Assembly: GCF_000419525.1 (NCBI RefSeq)
Contig: NZ_ATTE01000001.1
Location: 3,904,501-3,968,500, forward strand
Origin: Leucothrix mucor DSM 2157
GTDB taxonomy: Bacteria; Pseudomonadota; Gammaproteobacteria; Thiotrichales; Thiotrichaceae
Direction: 5' to 3'
DNA: 64,000 nucleotides
The translations under genes and the position numbers were made by a program. Shown here in pieces: positions 43,109-52,573 of the stretch. The notes under the pieces are model-generated. The model did no database searches, was not told the DNA's origin, and was given only the letters and a program-made list of their open reading frames with translations. Position 1 is the first letter of the stretch. Every line of letters begins with the position of its first letter.

Positions 43109-45094
43109 TTACTTTGCAGAGCTGATGGGCTGGGAGAGCAAATTGGATTGCTTGGAAGATGAGTCATAAAACTCAACCCGGTTACGGCCATTATGCTTAG
43201 CACGGTAGAGTGCCTGATCCGCATGCTCAACAATGATTCGCTCGCAATTGGCGTCAGCACAGGAGGCAACCCCTAAGCTGATCGTAATCGGACTACCTAG
43301 GCCAAAGTCAGTTTCTGCGACTAAGAGTCTAAGCTTGTCAGCCTGTTTGGTGGCATTTTCAAGCGAGGTATTGGGGAATAAAATCAAAAACTCTTCACCA
43401 CCCCAGCGGCCTAGAATGTCCGTTTTTCGGATATGACTGAGCAGTAGTTTGGAGACTTTAATCAGGACGTTATCACCCACTTGGTGGCCAAAATTGTCGT
43501 TGACCAGTTTGAATTTATCGATATCCAGCAGGGTGACTGACATCGGGTTTTTATCCCGTTTGGCACGCGCCAGCTCGTAGCCTAGTACTTCGTCTAGTTT
43601 CAGGCGGTTATAGACCTGGGTTAATTGATCGGTGATTGCTAAGCGTTCCAGCTGTTTGTTTTTATGCTTCATTTCCCGATTCATGCCGCGGTACTTATCT
43701 TTGGCAATTTGGATTTCAACATTCAGATCCAGCAGGTCATCCAGCTCTTTGATATTCACATGCATGCTATCCAGTTCTTTATGATCGCTCTTGTTAAAGC
43801 GAGAAATGTACTGGGAGATCTTATTAATCGGTCGGGTAATACGATTCGACAGCTCTTTAGAAGCAATCAGCAAGTAGATAAAGAACACCACGTAAAAGTT
43901 GAGAATTAGCAGCACCAGCAGTAGGCCTAAGTCGGTGTACTCTTGTTGCTGTTGGTAAATGGGTGCGTAAACATTGTCCAGTGGCGTGAGCACCATCAGG
44001 CGCCAGCCCGTCTCATTAATGGTTTGCTGTGTGGCCAGAAACTTTTTACCGTTGATTACAAACTCGCTGGATTTCTGTTCGCCCTTAAATAGCTTGGCAA
44101 AATTAGGAGCAAACGAGTCTTTCGCCTCGAATATATTGTAGTGCTTTCGTTCGTTAGAGGCGTCTGATGATTCTTGCTGTGCAATATTGGAATCCTTATC
44201 CGATACCAAAATGTTCTTGAACGCATCAGACATCGCCAGGACGGTTCCCTTGTCATCCAGCACAAAAGGACCACTTTCCCATGGCAGCTCTTTGGACATA
44301 ATCTGCTGAGTGAAGCTTTTGATCGTAATATCTAAGCCAGTCACACCTTCCAGAAAGTCACCATTGTAGATCGGAACAATGGCCGAGGTGATCCATCCAC
44401 TGCCGGCAGGATCAAAGTATGCACTAGTCCAGACAGGCTTGCGGCTGGGGTTATGTTCTGCATCTGCTTCCAGATAAAAAGGCGCATCATCAATCCGTAA
44501 AGTCGGTTCAAAGGCCTCGTAAACATTGTCTATGAATGGGTAAAAGCGGCTGAAACTATCCCAGGAGTTGAAATAGGCGCTGGTAATACTGGGGTTGTTG
44601 TCGGAGATACTGGCAAAGCTGCTATCCATCGCCTCTGTCAGGCGAATACGATTAATCACCGAGGGAGTTACTTTGGTCCCCCTCGAAACGAAAATGCTAG
44701 AGCCTTGCTGGTTCGTCTTATAGGTGACGCCATTGTGAGCGACCGTTAAAGCCGGTGCATCAATATTAGGTAGTAGTCGATCGGCATGTTGGAACAAGTC
44801 TTGTTGTTCTTTTTGTAGCTGTAGGGCGTCGCGGTTAACTTCTTTAAGCTGGTGTCCCAAATTTCGCGCTTCGGCGAAGGACAGATTTTCGAGGCTTTCT
44901 TTAGCATTTGTATACAAAATGTCCAAACTTTTTTCTGTCGTGTAATAAATGCTAGTGAAGTAAAGAACGATAAGCAGCACCTCTACACCTAGGATAGGAA
45001 TAAGGGACGCCTTTAGAAATTGTTTGTAAACGACTGACTTCAACGAGTTGCGCTTAGAGCCGCTTTTATCCATATTGGTACTTTTATTATTCAT
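43109..45094 (-). CDS. Cache-domain diguanylate cyclase (GGDEF)
   Basis: A 661-residue membrane sensor that makes c-di-GMP. A transmembrane helix (PILGVEVLLIVLYFTSIYY) precedes a periplasmic dCache-like region of about 340 residues. A second helix (LVLLILNFYVVFFIYLLIA), a HAMP-like coil and a GGDEF domain follow. The active-site motif is GGEEF. The inhibitory I-site RKTD lies five residues before it, so product inhibition is expected. No EAL domain is present. Start choice is uncertain: ATG 45094 is used, but 45073 and 45112 are possible. A small stem (CAGCGGC/GCCGCTG near 43081-43100) follows the stop. Confidence 0.9.
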   Translation of the reverse strand: MNNKSTNMDKSGSKRNSLKSVVYKQFLKASLIPILGVEVLLIVLYFTSIYYTTEKSLDILYTNAKESLENLSFAEARNLGHQLKEVNRDALQLQKEQQDLFQHADRLLPNIDAPALTVAHNGVTYKTNQQGSSIFVSRGTKVTPSVINRIRLTEAMDSSFASISDNNPSITSAYFNSWDSFSRFYPFIDNVYEAFEPTLRIDDAPFYLEADAEHNPSRKPVWTSAYFDPAGSGWITSAIVPIYNGDFLEGVTGLDITIKSFTQQIMSKELPWESGPFVLDDKGTVLAMSDAFKNILVSDKDSNIAQQESSDASNERKHYNIFEAKDSFAPNFAKLFKGEQKSSEFVINGKKFLATQQTINETGWRLMVLTPLDNVYAPIYQQQQEYTDLGLLLVLLILNFYVVFFIYLLIASKELSNRITRPINKISQYISRFNKSDHKELDSMHVNIKELDDLLDLNVEIQIAKDKYRGMNREMKHKNKQLERLAITDQLTQVYNRLKLDEVLGYELARAKRDKNPMSVTLLDIDKFKLVNDNFGHQVGDNVLIKVSKLLLSHIRKTDILGRWGGEEFLILFPNTSLENATKQADKLRLLVAETDFGLGSPITISLGVASCADANCERIIVEHADQALYRAKHNGRNRVEFYDSSSKQSNLLSQPISSAK

Positions 45095-45300
45095 GCCACC
45101 AAAAACCCACATCGATTCGGCACATTGATCATCCAAGGTTAATTTGGAACTGATTTTGACGCAGAGTTAATGCTAATCCCCACCGTCGTCAACATTACCA
45201 TATTTTTTATAATTGCGATCATTATGTGTTATGGAATGTAATTATTGACTGAACAAATTCGGCCGCCCGCCGAAGGGTAGTGATTGGTGTTGTGGGTGGT

Positions 45301-45330
45301 GGTATAAGCGCGATAGATGGCGCTTATACC
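45301..45330. terminator. Perfect 11-bp inverted repeat after decarboxylase gene
   Basis: GGTATAAGCGC (45301-45311) and GCGCTTATACC (45320-45330) are exact reverse complements with an 8-nt loop, 15 bp past the decarboxylase stop. There is no long T-run, so efficiency as an intrinsic terminator is doubtful. Confidence 0.55.
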
Positions 45331-45344
45331 TAGGTTGGCTAAAC

Positions 45345-46796
45345 TTACAGCAAGTTATTTTCGAGCGTTGCGCCCCAATTTGCTGACTGCTTCACGATGT
45401 CGTTCAGCATTGCCTGAGTTGTCCTGAAGTTGACGCTACAGGCCCGCATAACCACACTGCCATCCAGTAGCTCCGCCCTGGAAATCAGCGTTTGCTCATG
45501 CTGGCTAAGCTTTTCAACAATGGCTAACTGCAGTTTGCTAAGTTGTTCCTTATCCAAGGTTTCGCGTGGATTATAGCGCCAGCAAACCACGGATAACTCC
45601 GGCTCCATAATTAACTCAAGCGAGGGTGTCGCTTTAATTAATTCAGCCGCTTCATGGATGATGGCGATGTCGTGTTCCATCATTTCCCGATAAGCATCCA
45701 AGCCGTGATATTGGATTCCCAGCCAGATTTTTAGCGCCCTGAAAGGTCGTGAATTCTCCGGCGTGTAATCAATAAAATCGATGATTTCACTTTCCGGATT
45801 CTTCTGCACATAGCTAGGCTGCGCACTAAAGGTATTGACCAGATCACGCCCGCGCTTCAGCAAGGTAACCCCTGCGCCCACTGGCGAGTAAAACCACTTG
45901 TGTGGGTCAAATGCAATCGAGTCTGCTTGGCTAATCGCCTTCAAATCATCGCTGGCATAGCGGGTAATGACTGCCGGTGCGCCATAAGCCCCATCGGCGT
46001 GTAACCAGATGTCATAGCGCTTGGCGAGCTCGACCATTTTAACGATCGGATCGACCATTCCGCAGCCCACTGAACCGGCATTGGCGATAATGGCAATCGG
46101 AATCACACCGTTGGCGATATCTTCTTCAATTAAAGCCTCTAAAACCTCAATATTAATCAGGTAATCTGGCGTAACTGGCACCGAACGCAGGCTATTACTG
46201 CCAAATCCGAGCATTTCCAGCGCTTGTTTATGACAATAGTGCGCTTGGTTGCTGACATAAAATGCGTACTTTTGCCCGGCTGGCAGGCCTTCGCTGCGCA
46301 CATTCGGAATCTTGTGATTGCGCGCGGCGCTAAGCGCCAGAATATTGGCAAACTGGCCGCCACTGGAGTAGATGCCGGAAGCCTCTTTATCGTAGCCCAT
46401 CATGTCTTTAAACCAGCTCAGTGTTTGCATTTCGATGGCTGAGGCAGCGGGTGCGATTTGGCTAATGCCGGGATTTTGATTAATAGCAGCGGCTAAAAAG
46501 TCACCCATCACGCCGATAGGATCAGCGGCAGCGGTAATATAGGCTAGAAACTTTGGATGATTGTTGTAGCCGCTGTTTTCCACCAAGTGCTCTAGCTTGG
46601 GCAGTAAGCTATCCAGCGATTGACCGCTGGCAGGCACCTCGCTTTGATAGTGGCTGAGTATGTCGGTATGTGAATCGATTGTTGGAATCGGGTCGCGAGA
46701 TTCCCAGTTACCGGAGGCTTCTTTGACTAGTTTTCCAAATACCCCTAAGGCCTCATCCCATTGTTGGTTGTTCCAGTCGAATGGTTGTTGTGACAT
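45345..46796 (-). CDS. Group II PLP-dependent amino-acid decarboxylase
   Basis: A 483-residue pyridoxal-phosphate enzyme of the aromatic-amino-acid/glutamate decarboxylase group. HPKFLAYITAAADPIG (residues 80-95), HYCHKQALEM (stacking His187), HADGAYG (Asp268) and FDPHKWFY with the PLP Lys300 are visible. The sequence is closer to AADC-type than to the diaminobutyrate decarboxylase form, but the substrate cannot be assigned. GGAGG precedes the ATG. It follows the MetX-like acyltransferase by 20 bp, so the two are probably one operon, perhaps making an acylated amine. The nearby polyamine genes end at a strong terminator upstream of this pair. Confidence 0.85.
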   Translation of the reverse strand: MSQQPFDWNNQQWDEALGVFGKLVKEASGNWESRDPIPTIDSHTDILSHYQSEVPASGQSLDSLLPKLEHLVENSGYNNHPKFLAYITAAADPIGVMGDFLAAAINQNPGISQIAPAASAIEMQTLSWFKDMMGYDKEASGIYSSGGQFANILALSAARNHKIPNVRSEGLPAGQKYAFYVSNQAHYCHKQALEMLGFGSNSLRSVPVTPDYLINIEVLEALIEEDIANGVIPIAIIANAGSVGCGMVDPIVKMVELAKRYDIWLHADGAYGAPAVITRYASDDLKAISQADSIAFDPHKWFYSPVGAGVTLLKRGRDLVNTFSAQPSYVQKNPESEIIDFIDYTPENSRPFRALKIWLGIQYHGLDAYREMMEHDIAIIHEAAELIKATPSLELIMEPELSVVCWRYNPRETLDKEQLSKLQLAIVEKLSQHEQTLISRAELLDGSVVMRACSVNFRTTQAMLNDIVKQSANWGATLENNLL

Positions 46797-46816
46797 TGAT
46801 TTTCCCCTCCTTTGGA

Positions 46817-47863
46817 TTAATGACTCAGAAAATTACTGATCGTTGACTGGTATAAGTGGGCTTCCTGAAGGCAGGAATCATGACCACTTAAGGAGGTTGC
46901 GGTATGGTGCTGGTAGTCCACCACATGCGGCTTCAGGTAGTTAATCAGTGCCTCTTGCTCGCTTTTCGGGAAGCAACGGTCATCATCAATCGACAAAATC
47001 AACCAGCGCTGATGTTGTAAGCTGGCAGGCTTTGGTCCTTCCAGCTGGTATTGATTCATGGCTTTGAGTAGTGCCATATACGAGTGCTCAGAGAAGCGCT
47101 TGTGGAATGAGAGGGTATTCCAATGCAGGAATTTCTCCAGCGGGTGCTTCAGCGTGTAGCCACTGCAGGATAAGTCCTTTTTAGGAATGGCATTGGTATT
47201 GGTGTCGATATTTTCCGGTACCAGAAAGGTCTTCATGGAAATCATGCGTGCGATCGCCATTCTTAGCTTGTCATCGCAGCCCGCCTCTTTCAGCGTGTTA
47301 AGCACTAAAATCTGTTCGAAGTTAATCGCAATTTGAGTGGGTGGAATCCGGTGGCTGGAGGCAATGGAGATCACCCGTTGCGTACGGTTCGGTGCTTGGC
47401 AGACAAATTCCAACGCCAGCAGGCCACCTAAAGAAGGGCCAACCACGGCATACAGGTTCTCAATACCCAGTACATCCAAGACCGCAATCTGTGAGCTTAC
47501 GATGTCTTTCAGGCAAATGTCCGGAAAGTGTTCGCCATAAGCCTGACCGGTATCCGCATCAATGCTGAGTGGTCCGAAACTGCCATTGCAGCCGCCGAGG
47601 TAGTTTATGCAAATAATGCAGAATTGATTGGTATCTAAGGTTTTGCCCGGCCCGATAAAGGCATCCCACCAGCCTTCACTCAATGCGCCGGCCTTATTGC
47701 CGTTTTGCTCTCTCACCGCTTGGTGGGAGCTGGTAAGTACATGAAACAGTAAAATGACATTGCTTTTATCATGATTCATTTCGCCATACGTGCTGTATGA
47801 CATGGTGACATTCTTTAATTCCTGTCCTGAATGTAGCGTCAACTTCCCTATAGTCGCATCCAT
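46817..47863 (-). CDS. MetX-like alpha/beta-hydrolase-fold O/N-acyltransferase
   Basis: A 348-residue protein of the homoserine/serine O-acetyltransferase (MetX) family. INYLGGCNGSFGPLSID and the nucleophile elbow VVGPSLGGLLALEF (Ser144) are seen, with a late Asp (LSIDDDRCFP) and His (SGHDSCLQ) completing the triad. The elbow is GPSLGG instead of the GGSMGG usual in methionine-synthesis MetX, and it is paired with an amino-acid decarboxylase rather than met genes. A biosynthetic acyltransferase for another hydroxyl or amino compound is therefore likely. AGGAG lies 11 bp before ATG 47863; a TATAAT-like -10 lies just upstream. Confidence 0.78.
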   Translation of the reverse strand: MDATIGKLTLHSGQELKNVTMSYSTYGEMNHDKSNVILLFHVLTSSHQAVREQNGNKAGALSEGWWDAFIGPGKTLDTNQFCIICINYLGGCNGSFGPLSIDADTGQAYGEHFPDICLKDIVSSQIAVLDVLGIENLYAVVGPSLGGLLALEFVCQAPNRTQRVISIASSHRIPPTQIAINFEQILVLNTLKEAGCDDKLRMAIARMISMKTFLVPENIDTNTNAIPKKDLSCSGYTLKHPLEKFLHWNTLSFHKRFSEHSYMALLKAMNQYQLEGPKPASLQHQRWLILSIDDDRCFPKSEQEALINYLKPHVVDYQHHTATSLSGHDSCLQEAHLYQSTISNFLSH

Positions 47864-47947
47864 TAGTTAAACACTCCTGTGTTGTATAAGTATTATAAGG
47901 GGATAGCCCCTAAACCATCATTAGCCGAACGATGGCCTTATACAAGC

Positions 47948-47979
47948 AAAAAACCACTGCGCTAACAGTGGTTTTTTTT
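47948..47979. terminator. Strong bidirectional Rho-independent terminator
   Basis: AAAAAACCACTG, loop CGCTAA, CAGTGG and then eight T. It ends the speA-dehydrogenase-nspC transcript on the minus strand (68 bp past nspC) and insulates the MetX/decarboxylase pair. Confidence 0.9.
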
Positions 47980-48045
47980 ATGGATATGATTAGCTAAGTT
48001 GTTGATAGTACGGAATTTAAGCAGCACCATAACGAAAGGGTTAAT

Positions 48046-49212
48046 CTATGATAAGCGTTGCTTAAAATCAAGATAACCAAACTCACGGACCGTCTTGAAG
48101 TTATTGGTATTAGAATTCCATATAACTAAGGCCGGTAAGCGTGTGCCATTGAAGGTTGTGGTCTTTACCATGGTGTAATGTGCCATATCTTCGAATATCA
48201 GGCGTTGGCCAACCTGTAATGGCTCGGCAAAACTGTAATCCGAGATCACATCACCAGCTAAACACGTCAAACCACCTAAACGGTAGGTGTGAGCCAACTC
48301 TCCGGCCTCACCTGAATCGCTGATATCGGGCCGGTATGGCATTTCCAGCGTATCCGGCATGTGGCAGGTGGCCGAGATGTCTAAAATCGCCTGATCGACC
48401 TGATTCCAAGTAATATCTAAGACTTCAGCCACTAACACGCCGGTGCCAATAGCCACCGCTTCACCTGGCTCCAGATACACTTGCACATCGTATTTTGCTG
48501 AGAATGCTTTAATCCGCTCAATCAATTCATGCAGCTGGTAGCCTGGCGCAGTAATGTGATGACCACCACCAAAATTCACCCATTGCATTTGTGGCAGCAA
48601 ATGACCGAACTTCTCTTCAACCGCATCCAGTGTACGCGATAACGGCTCAAAACCTTGCTCGCACAAAGTGTGAAAATGCAGTCCGCTAATGCCATCTAGC
48701 TGCGTTTCATCCAGCTGCGATAAGGGAATACCTAAGCGAGAGCCTGGAGCGCAAGGGTCATAAATTGGTACCGCGCCTTCAGAATGCTCAGGGTTAATCC
48801 GCAAGCCAAATTGCATGGAAGGGCGCTCAGCAAGTGCTTCTTTAATCATGGGCTGAAAGCGTTGCCACTGTCTCATGGAGTTAAAGACGACATGGTCTGC
48901 AAAGCCTAATAGCTCTTGTAAGTCCGCCGCACTGTAGGCCGCCGAAAATACATGCACTTCCCCGCCGTATTCTTCATGGCCCAGCCGTGCTTCGTGTAAG
49001 CCACTGGCGCAAGTGCCGTTTAAATACTGGCCAGTCAGTGGTGCAAGATGCCACATGGAAAAGGCTTTGAGCGCCGCGAGCACTTTGGCTCCCGACGCAT
49101 CGGCCACCTGCTTTAAGATCGCCAGATTGCGCTCAACAGCCACCTCATCCACTACAAAGCAGGGAGAAGGCAGGCTGTTGAGATCCAGCTTGCTAAAGTC
49201 GGTAAACTGCAC
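48046..49212 (-). CDS. nspC: Carboxynorspermidine/carboxyspermidine decarboxylase
   Basis: A 388-residue PLP enzyme of the alanine-racemase-fold decarboxylase family. It decarboxylates carboxy(nor)spermidine to (nor)spermidine. SPCFVVDEVAVERNL, the PLP-lysine region KVLAALKAFSMW, INPEHSEG, GISGLHFHTLCEQ, WVNFGGGHHIT and LEPGEAVAIGTG are diagnostic of NspC. It starts 2 bp after the dehydrogenase gene. A strong terminator follows. Together with the two upstream genes it forms the carboxyspermidine route used by Vibrio and many gut and marine bacteria instead of the SAM-decarboxylase route. Confidence 0.95.
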   Translation of the reverse strand: MQFTDFSKLDLNSLPSPCFVVDEVAVERNLAILKQVADASGAKVLAALKAFSMWHLAPLTGQYLNGTCASGLHEARLGHEEYGGEVHVFSAAYSAADLQELLGFADHVVFNSMRQWQRFQPMIKEALAERPSMQFGLRINPEHSEGAVPIYDPCAPGSRLGIPLSQLDETQLDGISGLHFHTLCEQGFEPLSRTLDAVEEKFGHLLPQMQWVNFGGGHHITAPGYQLHELIERIKAFSAKYDVQVYLEPGEAVAIGTGVLVAEVLDITWNQVDQAILDISATCHMPDTLEMPYRPDISDSGEAGELAHTYRLGGLTCLAGDVISDYSFAEPLQVGQRLIFEDMAHYTMVKTTTFNGTRLPALVIWNSNTNNFKTVREFGYLDFKQRLS

Positions 49213-49214
49213 GA

Positions 49215-50423
49215 TTAAGCGTCCTGATCCAGATTGAACTCATCCAGCTCAATCACTTTCCATGGCAGGCCGTACTTGTTCATGTCTTCCATGAATGGGT
49301 CTGGATCGAACTCCTCGATATTCCAAACGCCCGGCGCTTTCCATTTTTCTTCAAGAATCATCTTGGCGCCAATCATGGCAGGTACACCGGTAGTGTAAGA
49401 AATCGCCTGAGACTGGACTTCTTTATAGCACTCTTGGTGATCGCAGGTGTTGTACAGGTACACGACCTTCTCTTTGCCATCTTTCACGCCGCGCACCACA
49501 CAACCAATGCAGGTTCTGCCTTTAGTGCGAGGGCCAAGGCTGGATGGGTCTGGTAGCATTTTTGCCAAGAATTGAATCGGTACAATTTCCTGACCGTTGT
49601 ACATCACCGGCTCAATGCCTGTCATGCCCACATTGCCCAGTACTTCCAAGTGCTTCAGGTAGCTGTCACCAAAGCTCATCCAGAACTGCGCACGCTTCAG
49701 TGATGGGAAGTGCTTGCTAAGTGATTCCAGCTCTTCGTGGTACATGCGGTAAATATTGTAAGTACCCACATCTTCCGGACAGGTAAAGCTCGCTTTTTTG
49801 GACATCGCAGGCGTAGTAACAAACTCACCGTTTTCCCAATGGCGACACTCTGCGGTGACTTCACGGATGTTAATTTCCGGATTGAAGTTAGTCGCAAATG
49901 GATAGCCATGATCGCCGCCGTTGACATCAATGATATCCAACTCGTGAATTTCATCGAAGTAATGCTTAGCCAAGTAAGCTGTAAAGACATTCGTCGCGCC
50001 AGGGTCAAAACCACTACCCAGCAATGCCGTTAAGCCTGCCTCTTTAAAGCGCTCCTGATACTCCCACTGCCATTTGTATTCAAACTTGGCGGTATCCAAC
50101 GGCTCGTAGTTAGCCGTATCCATATAATCGATACCGGCTGCCAGACAGGCATCCATAATGGTCAGATCCTGATATGGCAGTGCCACATTGATCACCAAGT
50201 CGGGGCGCTCTTTTTTTAACAATGCAGTCAACTCGGGAACGTTATCCGCATCCACTTGCGCGGTTGCAATTTCACGGCTTAGTTGAGCGGCAATCGCTTT
50301 ACACTTAGCTTCGGTACGGCTGGCAAGAATAATCTCACCAAAAACTTCCGGCAGCTGCGCACATTTGTGTGCAACCACTCCGCCAACACCACCGGCGCCA
50401 ATAATCATGACTTTTTTAGACAT
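49215..50423 (-). CDS. Carboxynorspermidine/carboxyspermidine dehydrogenase (saccharopine-dehydrogenase-like)
   Basis: A 402-residue NADPH-dependent enzyme that condenses aspartate-semialdehyde with putrescine or diaminopropane, giving carboxyspermidine or carboxynorspermidine. The N-terminal Rossmann motif VMIIGAGGVGGVVAHKCA, LLGSGFDPGATNVFTAYLAKHYFDEIHELDIIDVN and GDHGYPFATNFNPEINIREV are typical of this subgroup of saccharopine dehydrogenases. It lies 47 bp downstream of speA and 2 bp before nspC, giving a full three-step module. Confidence 0.93.
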   Translation of the reverse strand: MSKKVMIIGAGGVGGVVAHKCAQLPEVFGEIILASRTEAKCKAIAAQLSREIATAQVDADNVPELTALLKKERPDLVINVALPYQDLTIMDACLAAGIDYMDTANYEPLDTAKFEYKWQWEYQERFKEAGLTALLGSGFDPGATNVFTAYLAKHYFDEIHELDIIDVNGGDHGYPFATNFNPEINIREVTAECRHWENGEFVTTPAMSKKASFTCPEDVGTYNIYRMYHEELESLSKHFPSLKRAQFWMSFGDSYLKHLEVLGNVGMTGIEPVMYNGQEIVPIQFLAKMLPDPSSLGPRTKGRTCIGCVVRGVKDGKEKVVYLYNTCDHQECYKEVQSQAISYTTGVPAMIGAKMILEEKWKAPGVWNIEEFDPDPFMEDMNKYGLPWKVIELDEFNLDQDA

Positions 50424-50470
50424 ATAAAATTCCTGAATTATGAGTTTATCGTCGGGAGCTACTTCGGCGC

Positions 50471-52393
50471 TTAGCGCTCGAAATAGGTGTAGCCTTGCAA
50501 GCTCTCACGGAAAGCTTTCATCATTTGTTTGCGCATGGCGACTGTAATCTTGCCGTCACGCACTGCCGCTTCTGCTTTCTTGCGGAATTGTTCCTGCATG
50601 GTTGTTGGGTTGTACTCCACATAGCTGAGTACATCAGAAATGCTGTCACCCTCAAACTCACGCTGGAAGTTGTAGCCACCATCTTCTTCTTCGATCTTGA
50701 CGCTGACCACGTTGGTGTCGCCAAACAGATTGTGTAAATCGCCCAGTGTTTCCTGATAGGCACCGACTAAGAATACGCCCATGTAATACTCTTCATCCTT
50801 CTTGATTTCATGAAGTGGCAAGGTATTAGCATGGCCGGTTGGCAATGAGAATTTGTCGATCTTGCCGTCGCAGTCGCAGGTAATATCCGCGATGGTCGCC
50901 TGACGCGTTGGCTCTTCATTTAAGCGATGAATTGGCATAATCGGGAATAGCTGATCAATCGCCCACACATCTGGTAGCGACTGGAACAGACTGAAGTTGC
51001 CGTAGTAAATATCGGACAGCAGCTCCGGTAAATTTTCCAGCTCAGAAGGAATTCGCGTCATCTCTGGCAATAGCTTGGCGATATCGCCGAGTACTGAGAG
51101 ATTAATGTTTTCAGCCAGCGCACGATCACGCAAAGTGGCATGACCACGATGGAATAATTCACGCACTTCATCGCGGTAATAAATGGAGTCGTTGTAGCAC
51201 TCCTGAAAGTTATCGATATTAATCGTGCCTTTCAGCGCAAATAAGCTGTGCAGGACTTCCGGGCTGTCTTCATTAATTTCAGCAGGAATTGGCGCAGGCG
51301 TTTGATTGCGCACATCCAAAATATTAAATAGCAGCATGGACGAGTACGCCACGGTGGCGCGGCCAGATTCGGAAACTAATACCGGATGCGCAACCTCTTC
51401 GCTGTTCATGGCTTCCGCCACGGTTTCAACGATATTCACGCAGTACTCGTCCAGCTGATAGTTCATGCTGTGAGTGCTGTTACTGCTGCTTCCTTCATAG
51501 TCCACGGCTAATCCGCCACCGAGGTCAAGATAGCCCATTGGCGCGCCTTCTTTCACCAAACCGCAGTAGAAACGGCAGACTTCCGCCACACCGGTCCGTA
51601 CATTGCGAATGTTCGGAATTTGCGAGCCAAGGTGGCTGTGCAGTAATTGCAGGCAATGCAACATATCATGCTTTTTTAGCTCATCAACCACATCCAGTAG
51701 TGCGGAGGTTGAAAGGCCGAAAATAGAGCGGTCGCCACTGTCATCTTTCCAGTGGCCATCAACCGTGGTCGATAAGCGCAAGCGCACACCAATTAGTGGC
51801 TCGATGCCCAGCGCTTTACTGCGCTCGATAATGATTGGCAGCTCGGTTGGCGTTTCTAGCACGAAGAAGCAGCGAATGCCGATCTGACGGGCATACAGGC
51901 CTAGCTCAATGAATTCGGCATCTTTGTAGCCGTTACAAATGATCAGGCTTTCGTGATCGGTGAGCTGCGATAGGGCGATAATTAGCTCGGCTTTACTGCC
52001 GGCTTCTAAACCGTGGTTATAGCGACTACCGAAGTTGGCGATCTCCTCAACCACATGGCATTGCTGATTCACCTTAATCGGGAATACGCCGCGATAATGG
52101 TTTTGGTAGCCCACTAACTCAATAGCTGCTGCAAAGGCTTCATTAAGCTCGGTAATCCGGAAATCCAGCAAGTTTTCAATCCGCAATATGCACGGCATTT
52201 CCATGCCACGATCTTGCATACCCTGAACGATATCCATAATCGCCACGGTAATTGTCTTGCCATTAATCTCAACCGTGACGGCAGCGTTGCCATCTTCTGT
52301 CAGATCAAAATAACCCGCGCCCCACTCCCGGATGCCATACAGGTCGGCACTATCTTCTACGGTCCAGTCTTGAGGCTGTTGCAAATTAGTCAT
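50471..52393 (-). CDS. speA: Biosynthetic arginine decarboxylase
   Basis: A 640-residue PLP enzyme that converts arginine to agmatine, the first step towards putrescine. VFPIKVNQQCHVVEEI carries the PLP Lys, and LLHSHLGSQIPNIRNV, YLDLGGGLAVDYEGS and SESGRATVAYSS are alanine-racemase-type fold-III motifs. Length and order match the biosynthetic SpeA. It heads the polyamine operon. The enzymes converting agmatine to putrescine (SpeB or AguAB) are not in the window and must be elsewhere. Confidence 0.96.
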   Translation of the reverse strand: MTNLQQPQDWTVEDSADLYGIREWGAGYFDLTEDGNAAVTVEINGKTITVAIMDIVQGMQDRGMEMPCILRIENLLDFRITELNEAFAAAIELVGYQNHYRGVFPIKVNQQCHVVEEIANFGSRYNHGLEAGSKAELIIALSQLTDHESLIICNGYKDAEFIELGLYARQIGIRCFFVLETPTELPIIIERSKALGIEPLIGVRLRLSTTVDGHWKDDSGDRSIFGLSTSALLDVVDELKKHDMLHCLQLLHSHLGSQIPNIRNVRTGVAEVCRFYCGLVKEGAPMGYLDLGGGLAVDYEGSSSNSTHSMNYQLDEYCVNIVETVAEAMNSEEVAHPVLVSESGRATVAYSSMLLFNILDVRNQTPAPIPAEINEDSPEVLHSLFALKGTINIDNFQECYNDSIYYRDEVRELFHRGHATLRDRALAENINLSVLGDIAKLLPEMTRIPSELENLPELLSDIYYGNFSLFQSLPDVWAIDQLFPIMPIHRLNEEPTRQATIADITCDCDGKIDKFSLPTGHANTLPLHEIKKDEEYYMGVFLVGAYQETLGDLHNLFGDTNVVSVKIEEEDGGYNFQREFEGDSISDVLSYVEYNPTTMQEQFRKKAEAAVRDGKITVAMRKQMMKAFRESLQGYTYFER

Positions 52394-52573
52394 TAAGGAA
52401 AGTTTCCACGGTTCAGAAAATTAGAGACAAAGATTGTAACACTTATTGTCTTAGGCGCTACCACAAAGCCCCTGGCATCAATTTATTTAACACCAGTGAA
52501 ACATTAATGATAATTGTTCAAATTACGGCAGGTCTCCTATAATCGGATTTAAGCAACCAAAAAGGTGAGTGGC

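Noticed and set aside
48046-50423. Diaminopimelate/lysine or saccharopine pathway for the decarboxylase-dehydrogenase pair
   Set aside because: NspC-specific motifs, direct linkage to speA and the subgroup-specific dehydrogenase segments fit the polyamine route instead.
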